DNA of 64,000 nucleotides from Comamonadaceae bacterium (GTDB lineage Bacteria > Pseudomonadota > Gammaproteobacteria > Burkholderiales > Burkholderiaceae_C): NCBI GenBank assembly GCA_027485235.1, contig JAIXRJ010000046.1, positions 310,001-374,000 on the forward strand. The letters run 5' to 3'. The translations under genes were made by a program, and so were the position numbers. Below the pieces are notes generated by a model. The model was not told the DNA's origin. It was given only the letters and a program-made list of their open reading frames with translations, and did no database searches. Positions 34,773 to 43,674 of the stretch are shown here, piece by piece. Each line of letters begins with the position of its first letter. Position 1 is the stretch's first letter.

Positions 34773-35252
34773 TCAGCGCTTTTGCAGCAACACCACGGCC
34801 CGCGCTTCCATGCTTTGACCCATGCCCACTGGCCCCAGCTTCTCGGCCGTTTTGGCTTTCACATTGACCTGATCGGCTTGCACATCCAGCGCTTTGGCCA
34901 CCGAGGCGTTCATCGCGGCCATGTGCGGTGCCAGCTTGGGGGCTTGAGCGATCACGGTGCTGTCCACGTTGACCAGCTCATAACCGGCCGCACGCACCCG
35001 GCGCATGGCCTCGGCCAGCAAGACCAACGAGTCAGCCCCCTTGAACTGCGCATCCGTGTCCGGAAAATGCCGCCCGATATCGCCCAGCCCCGCCGCGCCC
35101 AACACCGCATCGGTGATGGCGTGCAAGAGCACATCGGCATCTGAATGGCCCAGCAGCCCTGCTGTGTGGGGGATTTGCACCCCACCCAGAATCAGCTTGC
35201 GCCCCGGCACCAGGGCATGCACGTCCCAGCCTTCTCCGATTCTGAAACTCAT
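34773..35252 (-). CDS. ispF: 2-C-methyl-D-erythritol 2,4-cyclodiphosphate synthase
   Basis: The ATG at 35252 gives 159 residues, normal for IspF. Metal ligands are Asp10 and His12 (GWDVHAL) and His44 (VLLHAITDA). [25 protein letters not shown] is the family signature. It makes the cyclic diphosphate in the non-mevalonate isoprenoid pathway. Its start overlaps the ispD stop by ATGA, so the two are coupled as in many proteobacteria. The open frame that continues upstream past 35252 is inside ispD and not real. Confidence 0.95.
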   Translation of the reverse strand: MSFRIGEGWDVHALVPGRKLILGGVQIPHTAGLLGHSDADVLLHAITDAVLGAAGLGDIGRHFPDTDAQFKGADSLVLLAEAMRRVRAAGYELVNVDSTVIAQAPKLAPHMAAMNASVAKALDVQADQVNVKAKTAEKLGPVGMGQSMEARAVVLLQKR

Positions 35253-35962
35253 GCTCTGCTCCCCAAAATGGCTTCGGCCATGGCGAAATCGGCCGGGTAA
35301 GTGACTTTGAAATTCTGCGCCGTGCCTTCGACCAGCCGGGGCTTCAAGCCCAAACGCTCCATCGCGCTGGCCTCGTCGGTGATGCCCGCAAACCCACTGG
35401 CAGCCACCGCCGCCAGCGCATCGTGCAAGGCTTGCAGGCGAAACATCTGCGGCGTTTGCGCCAACCATTTGTGCTCACGCGGCACCGTGGCCAGCACGCG
35501 ACCGCCTTCTTCGCTTTTGAGCGTGTCAGGCAAAGGCAGGGCCAACAAACCGCCGACCGAGTCGCCCTGGCAAGTCTCGATCAAGCGGGTCACCGACTCG
35601 GGCGACACCAGACAACGTGCGGCGTCATGAACCAGCACCCAGTCCCGTGGGTCAAGGCCTGCGGCCAACATGGCTTGCAGGCCGTTGAACACGCTCGAGG
35701 CTCGGCTGGCACCTCCGCAGGCCACGCGCTTGAAATGTCTGGGCCAGCCTTGCTCTGCCCAAATGTGCCCATCCTCAGGCGACAAAACCACCCAACCACT
35801 GCTCAGTTGAGGCACCTGCGCCAAAGCCTGCACGGTGTGCATGACCAGGGGCTGCCCAGCCACCTGCTGGTATTGCTTGGGTTGCACCGTGCCCGCACGG
35901 CTGCCCTTACCCGCACAAGGGATCAGGGCGTGAAAACGGGTCGAAGAGGTGCGGTCGGTCAT
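35249..35962 (-). CDS. ispD: 2-C-methyl-D-erythritol 4-phosphate cytidylyltransferase
   Basis: A 237-residue cytidylyltransferase. The nucleotide-binding loop is [10 protein letters not shown], with the Lys of [14 protein letters not shown], and [11 protein letters not shown] and the C-terminal AEAILG region also fit. It attaches CMP to methylerythritol phosphate, the step before IspE/IspF. First gene of the ispD-ispF pair. Its promoter lies in the 222-bp gap shared with the divergent mfd gene. Confidence 0.93.
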   Translation of the reverse strand: MTDRTSSTRFHALIPCAGKGSRAGTVQPKQYQQVAGQPLVMHTVQALAQVPQLSSGWVVLSPEDGHIWAEQGWPRHFKRVACGGASRASSVFNGLQAMLAAGLDPRDWVLVHDAARCLVSPESVTRLIETCQGDSVGGLLALPLPDTLKSEEGGRVLATVPREHKWLAQTPQMFRLQALHDALAAVAASGFAGITDEASAMERLGLKPRLVEGTAQNFKVTYPADFAMAEAILGSRA

Positions 35963-36130
35963 GGGTTCACATTGTAGATTTGTAAGTCGGCGGCTTCAGC
36001 ACTGACAAATGCTGACGGTCCATCAAGCCCTGTCGGGGCAAAACCCGTCGACCAGCCGAAGACTGTGCCCAATAAGCGGGCCGCCTTCATGAACATCGCA
36101 AAGCTTCTAAAATGCTTACCACTTTGAATT

Positions 36131-36175
36131 TTCCACACCCCCCTCCTTTTCGGCGGGGGGTGTTTCGCTTTTCTC
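36131..36175. promoter_or_regulatory. Strong hairpin just upstream of mfd
   Basis: ACACCCCCC (36135-36143) pairs with GGGGGGTGT (36155-36163), a perfect 9-bp stem with an 11-nt loop, followed by TTTCGCTTTTC and ending 21 bp before the mfd ATG. Its position makes it a possible attenuator, or a boundary terminator for an upstream transcript. On the minus strand the stem is followed by a weaker GGAAAATT tract. Confidence 0.55.
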
Positions 36176-36184
36176 ATCGCCACC

Positions 36185-39100
36185 ATGCAACTGCCCAGCC
36201 TGATTTCCGGCAAACGATTCACCCTGCCCCGCCCTCTCGGATCGGCCGATGCCGTGCTGCTGGCCCAGTTGGCCGAGCGCGAGAAAAAAGCCGGCAAGCT
36301 CACCGCCATCGTCACTGCCGATGCGGCCGATGCCCAGCGCCTGATGGACGAGCTGGTATTTTTTGCGCCCAACCTGCGCTGCGTGATGTTCCCCGACTGG
36401 GAAACCCTGCCCTACGACACGTTTTCGCCGCACCAGGATTTGATTTCTGAGCGCTTGGCCACGCTGTGGCGCATCAAGCAGCGCAACCATCTTGAGAGCG
36501 CCGACGTGGTGCTGGTACCCGCCACCACCGCACTGTATCGGCTGGCCCCGCCGTCTTTTCTAGCGGGCTACACCTTCGAGTTCAAGGTCAAGCAAAAACT
36601 CGATGAAGCCCAGCTCAAAGCCCAGCTCACGCTGGCGGGTTACTCGCATGTGAGCCAGGTGGTGAGCCCCGGTGAGTACGCGGTGCGCGGCGGCCTGATC
36701 GATTTGTTCCCCATGGGCTCGTTGGTGCCTTACCGGGTGGATTTGTTCGACGACGAGATCGACTCCATCCGCACCTTTGACCCTGACAGCCAGCGCAGCC
36801 TCTACCCCGTGCCTGAAGTGCGCTTGTTGCCGGGACGCGAGTTCCCTATGGACGAGGCGGCCCGTGGCCGATTCCGAAGCCGTTGGCGCGAACTGCTCGA
36901 AGGCGACCCGACCAAAAGCCGCATCTACAAAGACATGGGAAATGGCGTGGCCACGGCGGGCATCGAGTACTACCTGCCGCTGTTTTTCGAGCAGACCGCC
37001 ACCGTGTTCGATTACCTGGGCGCTGGACAAGCGGATGCGGCCACCGTGGTGCTGCACGGCGATCTGGAACCCGCCTTCCAGCGTTTTTGGCAAGACACCA
37101 AAGACCGCTACCGCCTGGTGCAAGGCGACCCCGAGCGGCCGGTCTTGCCGCCCGAATCGCTGTTTTTGAGCGCCGAGCAGTTCTACACCTTGACCAATGG
37201 CCATGCGCAACTGGCACTGCGTCCAGGCACAGCCGATGTGGTCGACAACACCCTGGCCCAGCCCCTGCCCGAGCTCACCGTGGTGCGCGGCGCCGAAGAC
37301 CCGCTGGCCCGATTGCAAGCGCACATCCGCAGTAGCGCCAGCCGCGTACTGATCCTGGCCGAAAGCGATGGCCGCCGCGAAAGCCTGCTCGACTTTGTGC
37401 GCTCCAGCGGCCTCACGCCCCCGGTGTTCGACAGCCTGCAAGCTTTTTTGGACAGCAACGAAAAAGTCGGCATGGCCACGGCGGCTTTGGTCAGCGGTTT
37501 CCATTGGTTTGAGCACGGCATTGACCTGGTCACCGAAACCGAACTCTTTGCCGCAGGGGCTACCACGCGCCGCCGTAAAAAGCAAGAGCAGGTCAGCGAT
37601 GTTGAAGCGCTGATCAAAGACCTGAGCGAGCTGAATGTGGGTGACCCGGTGGTGCACAGCCAGCACGGCATCGGCCGATACCGCGGCCTGATCAACATGG
37701 ACATGGGGCAAAAAAACGAGGACGGCACGCCCGCCCTGCAGGAGTTCTTGCACCTCGAATATGCCGACCAAGCCACGCTCTATGTGCCCGTGAGCCAGCT
37801 GCAGCTGATTGGCCGCTACACGGGCGTGAGCGCCGACGAAGCGCCGCTGCACAAACTCGGCTCGGGCCAGTGGGAAAAAGCCAAACGCAAGGCGGCTGAG
37901 CAGGTGCGCGACTCGGCCGCCGAGTTGCTCAACATCTACGCCCGCCGCGCTGCACGCGAAGGTCACCCTTTCCGCTACAGCCCGCAAGACTACGAGACCT
38001 TTGCCAACGACTTTGGCTTTGAAGAAACGGCCGACCAAAAGGCCGCCATCCACTGCGTCATTCAAGACATGATCAGCCCCCGCCCCATGGACCGCCTGGT
38101 GTGTGGCGACGTGGGATTTGGCAAGACCGAGGTGGCGCTGCGCGCTGCCTTTGTGGCCGTCACCGGCGGCAAGCAGGTTGCCCTGCTGGCCCCGACAACC
38201 TTGTTGGCCGAGCAGCACTACCAAACACTCAAAGACCGCTTTGCCAAATGGCCCGTCAAGGTGGCCGAGGTCTCGCGCTTCAGGTCGGGCAAAGAAGTCA
38301 CTGCGGCCCTGAAGGGCATTGCAGATGGCACCGTGGACATCGTGGTCGGCACACACAAGCTGCTGAGCGAATCGACCAAGTTCCACGACCTGGGCCTGCT
38401 CATCATCGACGAAGAACACCGCTTTGGCGTGCGCCACAAAGAGGCCATGAAAGCCCTGCGCGCCGAGGTCGATGTGCTCACGCTCACGGCCACACCCATC
38501 CCCCGCACCATGGGCATGGCGCTGGAAGGCCTGCGCGATTTGAGCGTGATCGCCACCGCGCCCCAGCGCCGTCTGGCCATCAAGACCTTTGTGCGCAACG
38601 AAGGCACGGGCGTGATCCGCGAAGCGGTGCTGCGCGAACTCAAACGCGGCGGTCAGTGCTACTTTTTGCACAACGAGGTCGAGACCATCGAAAACCGCCG
38701 CCAAAAGCTCGAAGAAATCCTGCCCGAAGCCCGCATTGCTGTGGCCCACGGCCAAATGCCCGAACGCGAACTCGAGCGTGTGATGCGCGACTTTGTGGCG
38801 CAACGCTACAACATTCTGCTGTGCTCGACCATCATCGAGACCGGCATCGACGTGCCCACGGCCAACACCATTGTGATCTCTCGCGCCGACAAATTCGGCC
38901 TGGCCCAGTTGCACCAGCTGCGCGGGCGCGTGGGCCGCTCGCACCACCAAGCCTATGCCTATTTGACGGTGCCCGAAATCGAAGGCCTGACCAAACAAGC
39001 CGCCCAGCGGCTGGACGCGATCCAGCAAATGGAAGAACTGGGCAGCGGCTTTTACCTGGCCATGCACGACCTGGAGATTCGCGGCGCGGGCGAGGTGCTG

Positions 39101-39679
39101 GGCGAAAACCAGAGCGGCAACATGCTCGAAGTGGGCTTTCAGCTTTACAACGAAATGTTGTCCGAAGCCGTGCGCTGCTTGAAGTTGGGCAAAGAGCCCG
39201 ACCTGCTAAGCCCCCTGTCGGTCACGACCGACATCAACCTGCACGCCCCCGCCCTGCTGCCCAACGACTACTGCGGCGACGTGCACCTGCGCCTGAGCTT
39301 CTACAAAAAATTGGCCACCGCCAAAACCAGCGACCAGATCGACGCCCTGCTCGAAGAGCTGGTGGACCGCTTTGGCAAACTGCCCCCGCAAGCGCAAACG
39401 CTGGTCGACGTGCACCGCCTGCGTGTGCTGACCCAGCCCTATGGCGTCATCAAGGTCGACGCCGCGCCGGGCGTCATCCAGATCACCTTCAAGGCCAACC
39501 CGCCCATAGACCCCATGGCCATCATCGGCCTGATCCAGAAGAACAAACACATCAAGCTGGCGGGCAACGACAAAATTCGCATCGAGCGCGAACTGCCCGA
39601 CCCCAAAGCACGGGCGCAGATGGTGCGGGACATCTTGCGGAGTTTGGGGCAGCCCAATACCGAAGCCGCCACGGTCTGA
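36185..39679 (+). CDS. mfd: Transcription-repair coupling factor
   Basis: A 1164-residue Mfd. It has the UvrB-homology modules at the N-terminus (DWETLPYDTFSPHQDLISERL), the CarD-like RNA polymerase-interaction domain (ELNVGDPVVHSQHGIGRYRGL) and the RecG-like translocase with Walker A GDVGFGKTEVALRAAF, DEEH box IIDEEHRFGV, and motif VI QLRGRVGRSHHQAYAYL. The C-terminal TRCF domain is present. It removes stalled RNA polymerase at lesions and recruits UvrA. No obvious ribosome site, but the hairpin just upstream may shape initiation. Confidence 0.97.
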   Translation: MQLPSLISGKRFTLPRPLGSADAVLLAQLAEREKKAGKLTAIVTADAADAQRLMDELVFFAPNLRCVMFPDWETLPYDTFSPHQDLISERLATLWRIKQRNHLESADVVLVPATTALYRLAPPSFLAGYTFEFKVKQKLDEAQLKAQLTLAGYSHVSQVVSPGEYAVRGGLIDLFPMGSLVPYRVDLFDDEIDSIRTFDPDSQRSLYPVPEVRLLPGREFPMDEAARGRFRSRWRELLEGDPTKSRIYKDMGNGVATAGIEYYLPLFFEQTATVFDYLGAGQADAATVVLHGDLEPAFQRFWQDTKDRYRLVQGDPERPVLPPESLFLSAEQFYTLTNGHAQLALRPGTADVVDNTLAQPLPELTVVRGAEDPLARLQAHIRSSASRVLILAESDGRRESLLDFVRSSGLTPPVFDSLQAFLDSNEKVGMATAALVSGFHWFEHGIDLVTETELFAAGATTRRRKKQEQVSDVEALIKDLSELNVGDPVVHSQHGIGRYRGLINMDMGQKNEDGTPALQEFLHLEYADQATLYVPVSQLQLIGRYTGVSADEAPLHKLGSGQWEKAKRKAAEQVRDSAAELLNIYARRAAREGHPFRYSPQDYETFANDFGFEETADQKAAIHCVIQDMISPRPMDRLVCGDVGFGKTEVALRAAFVAVTGGKQVALLAPTTLLAEQHYQTLKDRFAKWPVKVAEVSRFRSGKEVTAALKGIADGTVDIVVGTHKLLSESTKFHDLGLLIIDEEHRFGVRHKEAMKALRAEVDVLTLTATPIPRTMGMALEGLRDLSVIATAPQRRLAIKTFVRNEGTGVIREAVLRELKRGGQCYFLHNEVETIENRRQKLEEILPEARIAVAHGQMPERELERVMRDFVAQRYNILLCSTIIETGIDVPTANTIVISRADKFGLAQLHQLRGRVGRSHHQAYAYLTVPEIEGLTKQAAQRLDAIQQMEELGSGFYLAMHDLEIRGAGEVLGENQSGNMLEVGFQLYNEMLSEAVRCLKLGKEPDLLSPLSVTTDINLHAPALLPNDYCGDVHLRLSFYKKLATAKTSDQIDALLEELVDRFGKLPPQAQTLVDVHRLRVLTQPYGVIKVDAAPGVIQITFKANPPIDPMAIIGLIQKNKHIKLAGNDKIRIERELPDPKARAQMVRDILRSLGQPNTEAATV

Positions 39680-39711
39680 ACCGCTTCCACGATCTTCGAT
39701 AATCCTGATTT

Positions 39712-40443
39712 ATGACCACCGCCGCCACAGAATTCGCCCCCGGCCTTGCCATTCAGGGCTTCTCCGCTCCCCTTTCGCTGTCCCAGTTCAAGCTGATCGC
39801 CTTTGACATGGATTCGACGCTCATCAGCATCGAGTGCATCGACGAGATCGCCGATGCCGTGGGCCGCAAGGCCGAGGTGGCTGCGATCACCGAAGCGGCC
39901 ATGCGCGGCGAGATCCCCGACTTCAAAGAGAGCCTGCGCCGCCGCCTGGCCCTGCTCAAGGGCGTGACGCTGGCCGACATGGAGCGTGTGTACACCGAGC
40001 GGCTGAAGATCAACCCCGGCGCGGCGGAGCTGATCACCGCTTGCCAAAAGGTGGGCATGAAGGTCTTGCTGGTGTCGGGTGGTTTCACCTTCTTTGCCGA
40101 CCGCATCAAAGCGCGCTTGAACATCGACTTTGCGCGCTCGAACCGGTTGGAGGTGGTCAATAGCGAACTGACCGGCGGTTTGGTCATGCAAAGCTGGGGC
40201 GATATTTGTGACGGCGCAGAAAAACGCCGCACCTTGCTGGAAGTCGCCTCGCTGTTGGGCATTGAGCCGCACGAGTGCATCGCCATGGGCGACGGCGCCA
40301 ACGACTTGCCCATGATGGGGGTGTGTTCGGATGCGGGTGGTTTGTCGGTGGCCTACCACGCCAAACCCAAGGTGCGAGAGCAGGCCATGGTCGCCATCCA
40401 ATCGGGTGGTCTGGATCGTTTGCTGGAAGTGGTGCACCCCTAA
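39712..40443 (+). CDS. serB: Phosphoserine phosphatase
   Basis: A 243-residue HAD phosphatase. Catalytic Asp32 and Asp34 are in AFDMDSTLI, the Ser/Thr motif in LLVSGGFTFFADRI, and the metal-binding GDGANDLPMM closes the active site. The E. coli-type N-terminal ACT domain is missing; the protein starts with only ~25 residues before the HAD core, as in other betaproteobacteria. It makes serine from phosphoserine. Starts 32 bp after mfd on the same strand. Confidence 0.93.
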   Translation: MTTAATEFAPGLAIQGFSAPLSLSQFKLIAFDMDSTLISIECIDEIADAVGRKAEVAAITEAAMRGEIPDFKESLRRRLALLKGVTLADMERVYTERLKINPGAAELITACQKVGMKVLLVSGGFTFFADRIKARLNIDFARSNRLEVVNSELTGGLVMQSWGDICDGAEKRRTLLEVASLLGIEPHECIAMGDGANDLPMMGVCSDAGGLSVAYHAKPKVREQAMVAIQSGGLDRLLEVVHP

Positions 40444-40463
40444 GAAGGATGGCACTCGCCATA

Positions 40464-40488
40464 TCGCGACGGAGGCGTCGCTCCTACA
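40464..40488. repeat. REP-like palindrome with GTAG head
   Basis: Read on the minus strand the element is CTGTAGGAGCGACGCCTCCG then TCGCGA. The stem GCGACG/CGTCGC (40466-40471 and 40476-40481) has a 4-nt loop, preceded by GTAGGA. This is the layout of GTAG-type REP elements mobilised by TnpA-REP (RAYT) transposases in gamma- and betaproteobacteria. It lies in the 52-bp gap between the convergent serB and DUF3820 genes, the usual place for such elements. Confidence 0.65.
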
Positions 40489-40495
40489 GTGGACA

Positions 40496-40705
40496 TCAGC
40501 GGCGCAGTGGGCGCAGCAGGTCTTTCAGGCCGTTGTGGTCGATCTCTTGCATCAGGCGCAGCAACTGACCGATCTCGCCTTTCGGAAACCCTTCACGGGC
40601 AAACCAATTGAGGTAGTTGCCGGGCAAATCGGCGATCAGCACGCCCTTGTGTTTGCCATAAGGCATGGGGGTGTTGACGAGTTTGAGCAGGTCTTGGGCT
40701 TGCAT
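40496..40705 (-). CDS. DUF3820 family protein
   Basis: From the ATG at 40705 (GAGGG ribosome site 7 bp upstream) the product is 69 residues. MPYGKHKGVLIADLPGNYLNWFAREGFPKGEIGQLL is typical of DUF3820, described as a putative quorum-sensing-regulated virulence factor family, function unknown. A longer frame from 40753 would overlap the preceding gene by 38 bp and add residues not typical of the family. It is 10 bp after the hydrolase stop. Confidence 0.8.
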   Translation of the reverse strand: MQAQDLLKLVNTPMPYGKHKGVLIADLPGNYLNWFAREGFPKGEIGQLLRLMQEIDHNGLKDLLRPLRR

Positions 40706-40715
40706 GGCTGCGCCC

Positions 40716-41531
40716 TCAAGCGCCGCCCCAGAGCCATTCACGCACGCACGCATGAAACCCCTCGGGCCGTGAAATCATCACCCAATGCCCGCAGGGCAGG
40801 CCTTGCACCGCTCTGCCGGGTGCGGCGGCGACTTTCTCCAACCATTGGGCCGAGTGGAACATGAAGGGTTTGCGCTCGCCGTAGACAAACAAGAGCGGCA
40901 TGGGCAAATTGATTTGCGCCGCCTGCTTGAAGCCGCCCGCCGTGCCGAACCATTGCATGGCGTAGGGGTAGTTCATCTGGTGGGTGATCGAGGCAGGGTC
41001 GGTCGGGCAACGCAGCCAGCGGGCCATGGCGCGGGTCATGCGGGTGCCCAGACTGCCCCCGATTTTCCAGGCCAGGGCGAGCCAAACCTGGTAACCCATC
41101 ACCGACAACTTTTCTTTGGCACCCCAGCTGCGCAGCAAGGCCCCCGAGTTGTGGTCGCCCACGTCCACCGCCACCACGCGGGCCACGCGCTCGGCGTGCC
41201 GCATGGCGAATTCGTAGCCAAAAATGCAGCCCCAGTCATGCAGCATCAGCGTCACAGGCTGGTTGGGGCTGATTTGGTCAACGACTTGGCGCAGCAGCTG
41301 GCACATGTCGTCCAAGCTGGTGACCGCAGGGCCGGCCTCAAACCCAGGCAGCGTCATGCGGGCGCAGGTGGCGCGGTCCTGCAGGGCAGCCACGGTGCCG
41401 TCCCACAGGGCCCGGGTGTCGGGCCAGCCGTGCAACATCAGGATGATTTCCTCGCCCTCTCCTTGCAACCAGACTTCAGTGCCATGGACCGTGATGCACC
41501 GTTCTGTGCGCGTTGGGGTGTTGGAAGCCAT
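40716..41531 (-). CDS. Alpha/beta hydrolase, haloalkane dehalogenase/epoxide hydrolase type
   Basis: A 271-residue hydrolase. The oxyanion motif is HGWPD (34-38), and the nucleophile is an Asp (Asp99) in LMLHDWGCIFG rather than Ser, as in haloalkane dehalogenases and epoxide hydrolases. PFMFHSAQWLEKV and the late GHWVMISRPEGF give the cap and catalytic His. It probably hydrolyses an epoxide, halide or other ester-forming substrate through a covalent alkyl-enzyme. It is 3 bp after the aminotransferase stop and 10 bp before DUF3820; a metabolic link is not evident. Confidence 0.82.
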   Translation of the reverse strand: MASNTPTRTERCITVHGTEVWLQGEGEEIILMLHGWPDTRALWDGTVAALQDRATCARMTLPGFEAGPAVTSLDDMCQLLRQVVDQISPNQPVTLMLHDWGCIFGYEFAMRHAERVARVVAVDVGDHNSGALLRSWGAKEKLSVMGYQVWLALAWKIGGSLGTRMTRAMARWLRCPTDPASITHQMNYPYAMQWFGTAGGFKQAAQINLPMPLLFVYGERKPFMFHSAQWLEKVAAAPGRAVQGLPCGHWVMISRPEGFHACVREWLWGGA

Positions 41532-41534
41532 GCC

Positions 41535-42731
41535 TCAAAGCGACTTGGCCAGGCGCGAAACGCCTTCAAGGATTTTGTCTTCGCCCACGGTGGCAAAGCT
41601 CAGGCGGAAGGTGGCGTGATCGGGGTTGGCGCAAAAGAACGGCGTGCCCGGCACAAAGGCCACGCCATTGTCGATGGCGCGTTTAGCAAACACGTTGCCA
41701 TCGGCCACTTTGCCGCCTGCGCCCGTGAGGCGCGCCCACACAAAAAGACCGCCTTGGGGTTGCACAAACTCGACCGCATCACTCAACTCTTTTCGCAACG
41801 CATCGCCCATGGTTTGGGCGCGCTGGGCATACACCGCGCGCACCTTGTCCAGCGTGGCGGGCATGCGGCCCGCCATGAGGTATTGCGCAGCCGTGGCCTG
41901 GGCAAAGGTGCTGGTGTGGGCGTCGCTGAACTGCTTGCACATGGTGGCGCGGGCCAGCAGCTCCGCAGGCGCCACCATCCAGCCCACACGCAAACCGGGC
42001 GACAACACTTTGGACAGCGAGCCGCAGTGCACCAACAGTTCTCGGCTGCCGGGCACCGATGCGCTCATGGCCAGCAGGCTGGGCGGCGGCGCTTCGCCAA
42101 AATACAAATCGCCATACGGGTCGTCTTCCACGATCAGGGTCTGGTGTTTGACGGCCATCTCCAGCACCTGTTGGCGGCGTTCGGCGCTGAGCAAGGCACC
42201 GCTCGGATTGCCAAAGGTGGGGATCAAATAAACGAACTTGGGTTTGTGCTCGGCGATCAGTTTTTCCAGCTCGTCGGTCTTGACGCCGCGGCCATCCACC
42301 GGGGCGCTGATGAGTTCTGCGCCATAAAGGCGGAAACACTGGATGGTGGCCAAAAAGGTCGGACCTTCCACGATCACCTTGTCGCCGGGGCTGATCATGG
42401 TTTTGCCGATCAAATCCAGACCTTGCTGGCTGCCGGTGGTCACGATCAGCTGCTCGGCGCTCACGTCTTGGGCGCCCTTTTGGCCCATGAAGTGGGCCAG
42501 TTGCTCGCGCAGCGGGCCAAAGCCTTCGGTTGCGCCGTACTGCAGGGCCGCGCCGGGGTCTTGGCTCAGCGCAGCGTTGCTGGCTTCGCGGATGCCGTCC
42601 ACGTCAAACATGGCACTGTCAGGGAATCCACCAGCAAAGCTGATGATGCCGGGTTTGCCCAAGAGCTTGAACAGCTCGCGGATGGCGGAGGTTTCGACGT
42701 TGTTCAGGCGATCGGCGAATTGCAAAGGCAT
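41535..42731 (-). CDS. PLP-dependent aminotransferase (2-aminoadipate/MocR-like catalytic fold)
   Basis: The ATG at 42731 gives 398 residues, a fold-type I aminotransferase without the N-terminal winged helix of MocR regulators. Typical parts are IISFAGGFPDSAMFD, YGATEGFGPLREQLAHFMG, VTTGSQQGLDLIGK, PTFGNPSGALL, VEDDPYGDLYF and the PLP-binding Lys in GSLSKVLSPGLRVG, with the C-terminal FRLSFATV carrying the substrate Arg. Relatives act on 2-aminoadipate, kynurenine or aromatic amino acids. Divergent from nth. Confidence 0.88.
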   Translation of the reverse strand: MPLQFADRLNNVETSAIRELFKLLGKPGIISFAGGFPDSAMFDVDGIREASNAALSQDPGAALQYGATEGFGPLREQLAHFMGQKGAQDVSAEQLIVTTGSQQGLDLIGKTMISPGDKVIVEGPTFLATIQCFRLYGAELISAPVDGRGVKTDELEKLIAEHKPKFVYLIPTFGNPSGALLSAERRQQVLEMAVKHQTLIVEDDPYGDLYFGEAPPPSLLAMSASVPGSRELLVHCGSLSKVLSPGLRVGWMVAPAELLARATMCKQFSDAHTSTFAQATAAQYLMAGRMPATLDKVRAVYAQRAQTMGDALRKELSDAVEFVQPQGGLFVWARLTGAGGKVADGNVFAKRAIDNGVAFVPGTPFFCANPDHATFRLSFATVGEDKILEGVSRLAKSL

Positions 42732-42797
42732 GGTGTATCTTCCAATATTGACTTGGCCGACATTTTGCCAACATCTGCACACCTACTTTTTATCCCG

Positions 42798-43430
42798 ATG
42801 AAACCCGCACAGATCGAATCTTTTTTTGCCACGCTGCAAGCGGCCAACCCCCTGCCCGTGACCGAGCTGGAATACACCAGCGTCTTTGAGTTGCTGGCCG
42901 CCGTGCTGTTGTCGGCGCAGGCCACCGATGTGGGCGTGAACAAGGCCACGCGCAAGCTGTTCCCGGTGGCGGGCTCGCCGCAAAAGATCCTGGACCTCGG
43001 GCTACCGGGGCTGGAGGGTTACATCAAGACGATTGGCCTGTACCGCAGCAAAGCCAAGCACCTGATGGAAACCTGCCGCATTTTGGTGGAGCAGCACGGC
43101 GGCCAAGTGCCCCGCAGCCGTGAAGCGCTGGAAGCTCTGCCCGGCGTGGGCCGCAAAACGGCCAATGTGGTGCTCAACTCCGCTTATGGCGAGGCGACCA
43201 TGGCGGTGGACACACACATCTTTCGCATGGGCAATCGCACGGGCCTGGCACCGGGCAAAACGCCTTTGGCCGTGGAGCTCAAGTTGCTCAAACGCATTCC
43301 ACCCCAATATTTGGTGGATGCACACCACTGGCTGATCCTGCATGGGCGCTATGTGTGCCAAGCCCGCAAACCGCTCTGCGGGCAATGCGCGGTGGCGGCA
43401 TTTTGCGACTTCAAGGCCAAAACGACTTGA
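42798..43430 (+). CDS. nth: Endonuclease III (DNA glycosylase/AP lyase)
   Basis: A 210-residue Nth from the ATG at 42798. The helix-hairpin-helix is LPGVGRKTANVVL with catalytic Lys120; the catalytic Asp138 is in AVDTHIFR. The [4Fe-4S] cluster ligands are Cys187, Cys194, Cys197 and Cys203 (C-x6-C-x2-C-x5-C). It removes oxidised pyrimidines and cuts abasic sites. The gene diverges from the aminotransferase with a 66-bp gap. Confidence 0.95.
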   Translation: MKPAQIESFFATLQAANPLPVTELEYTSVFELLAAVLLSAQATDVGVNKATRKLFPVAGSPQKILDLGLPGLEGYIKTIGLYRSKAKHLMETCRILVEQHGGQVPRSREALEALPGVGRKTANVVLNSAYGEATMAVDTHIFRMGNRTGLAPGKTPLAVELKLLKRIPPQYLVDAHHWLILHGRYVCQARKPLCGQCAVAAFCDFKAKTT

Positions 43431-43451
43431 ACTTCAGGCTTCCAGGGTCAT

Positions 43452-43478
43452 GGAGACCCGGTCAAGCCGGGTGTGACA
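43452..43478. repeat. Imperfect palindromic repeat, copy 2 (reverse orientation)
   Basis: GGAGACCCGGTCAAGCCGGG then TGTGACA lies 21 bp after the nth stop. Reverse-complemented it aligns with the element at 34692-34724: TGTCA, then CCGG-CTTGA-CCGG, then TCTCC. The stem CCCGG/CCGGG is preserved although bases differ, which suggests selection on structure or repeated spread of a family. Confidence 0.6.
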
Positions 43479-43645
43479 CATTCGGATTGCCGAGCTCGAG
43501 CGCCAGCCCCCTCGCCACCCTGGCCCATCACATGACCCCCAATTTGATCGGAGGCCCATACCTTCGGCGGGTGAGGTGGTTATTTTTTGTACTGGCATCA
43601 CCAAGCCTTGCGCTCCGAGAGCGTCCGTACAACGGCCAACTGCTC

Positions 43646-43668
43646 TGTTTTGGCTGGAAGCCAAAAAG
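43646..43668. terminator. Hairpin downstream of glutaredoxin-like gene
   Basis: TTTTGGCT (43648-43655) pairs perfectly with AGCCAAAA (43659-43666), with a 3-nt loop, 9 bp past the stop of the minus-strand glutaredoxin-like gene. There is no long U tract after it, so it may be a processing or protective 3' hairpin rather than a classic terminator. The rest of the nth-grx gap (43431-43674) shows no gene. Confidence 0.45.
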
Positions 43669-43674
43669 TGTGCT

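Noticed and set aside
36560..39067. Long open frame antisense to mfd (about 835 codons)
   Set aside because: A shadow of the GC-rich mfd gene; composition is typical of reverse-strand frames and no domain is recognisable.
40785..42797. Upstream extension of the nth frame and antisense frames over the hydrolase and aminotransferase
   Set aside because: Endonuclease III family starts match the ATG at 42798; the extension is reverse complement of real genes.
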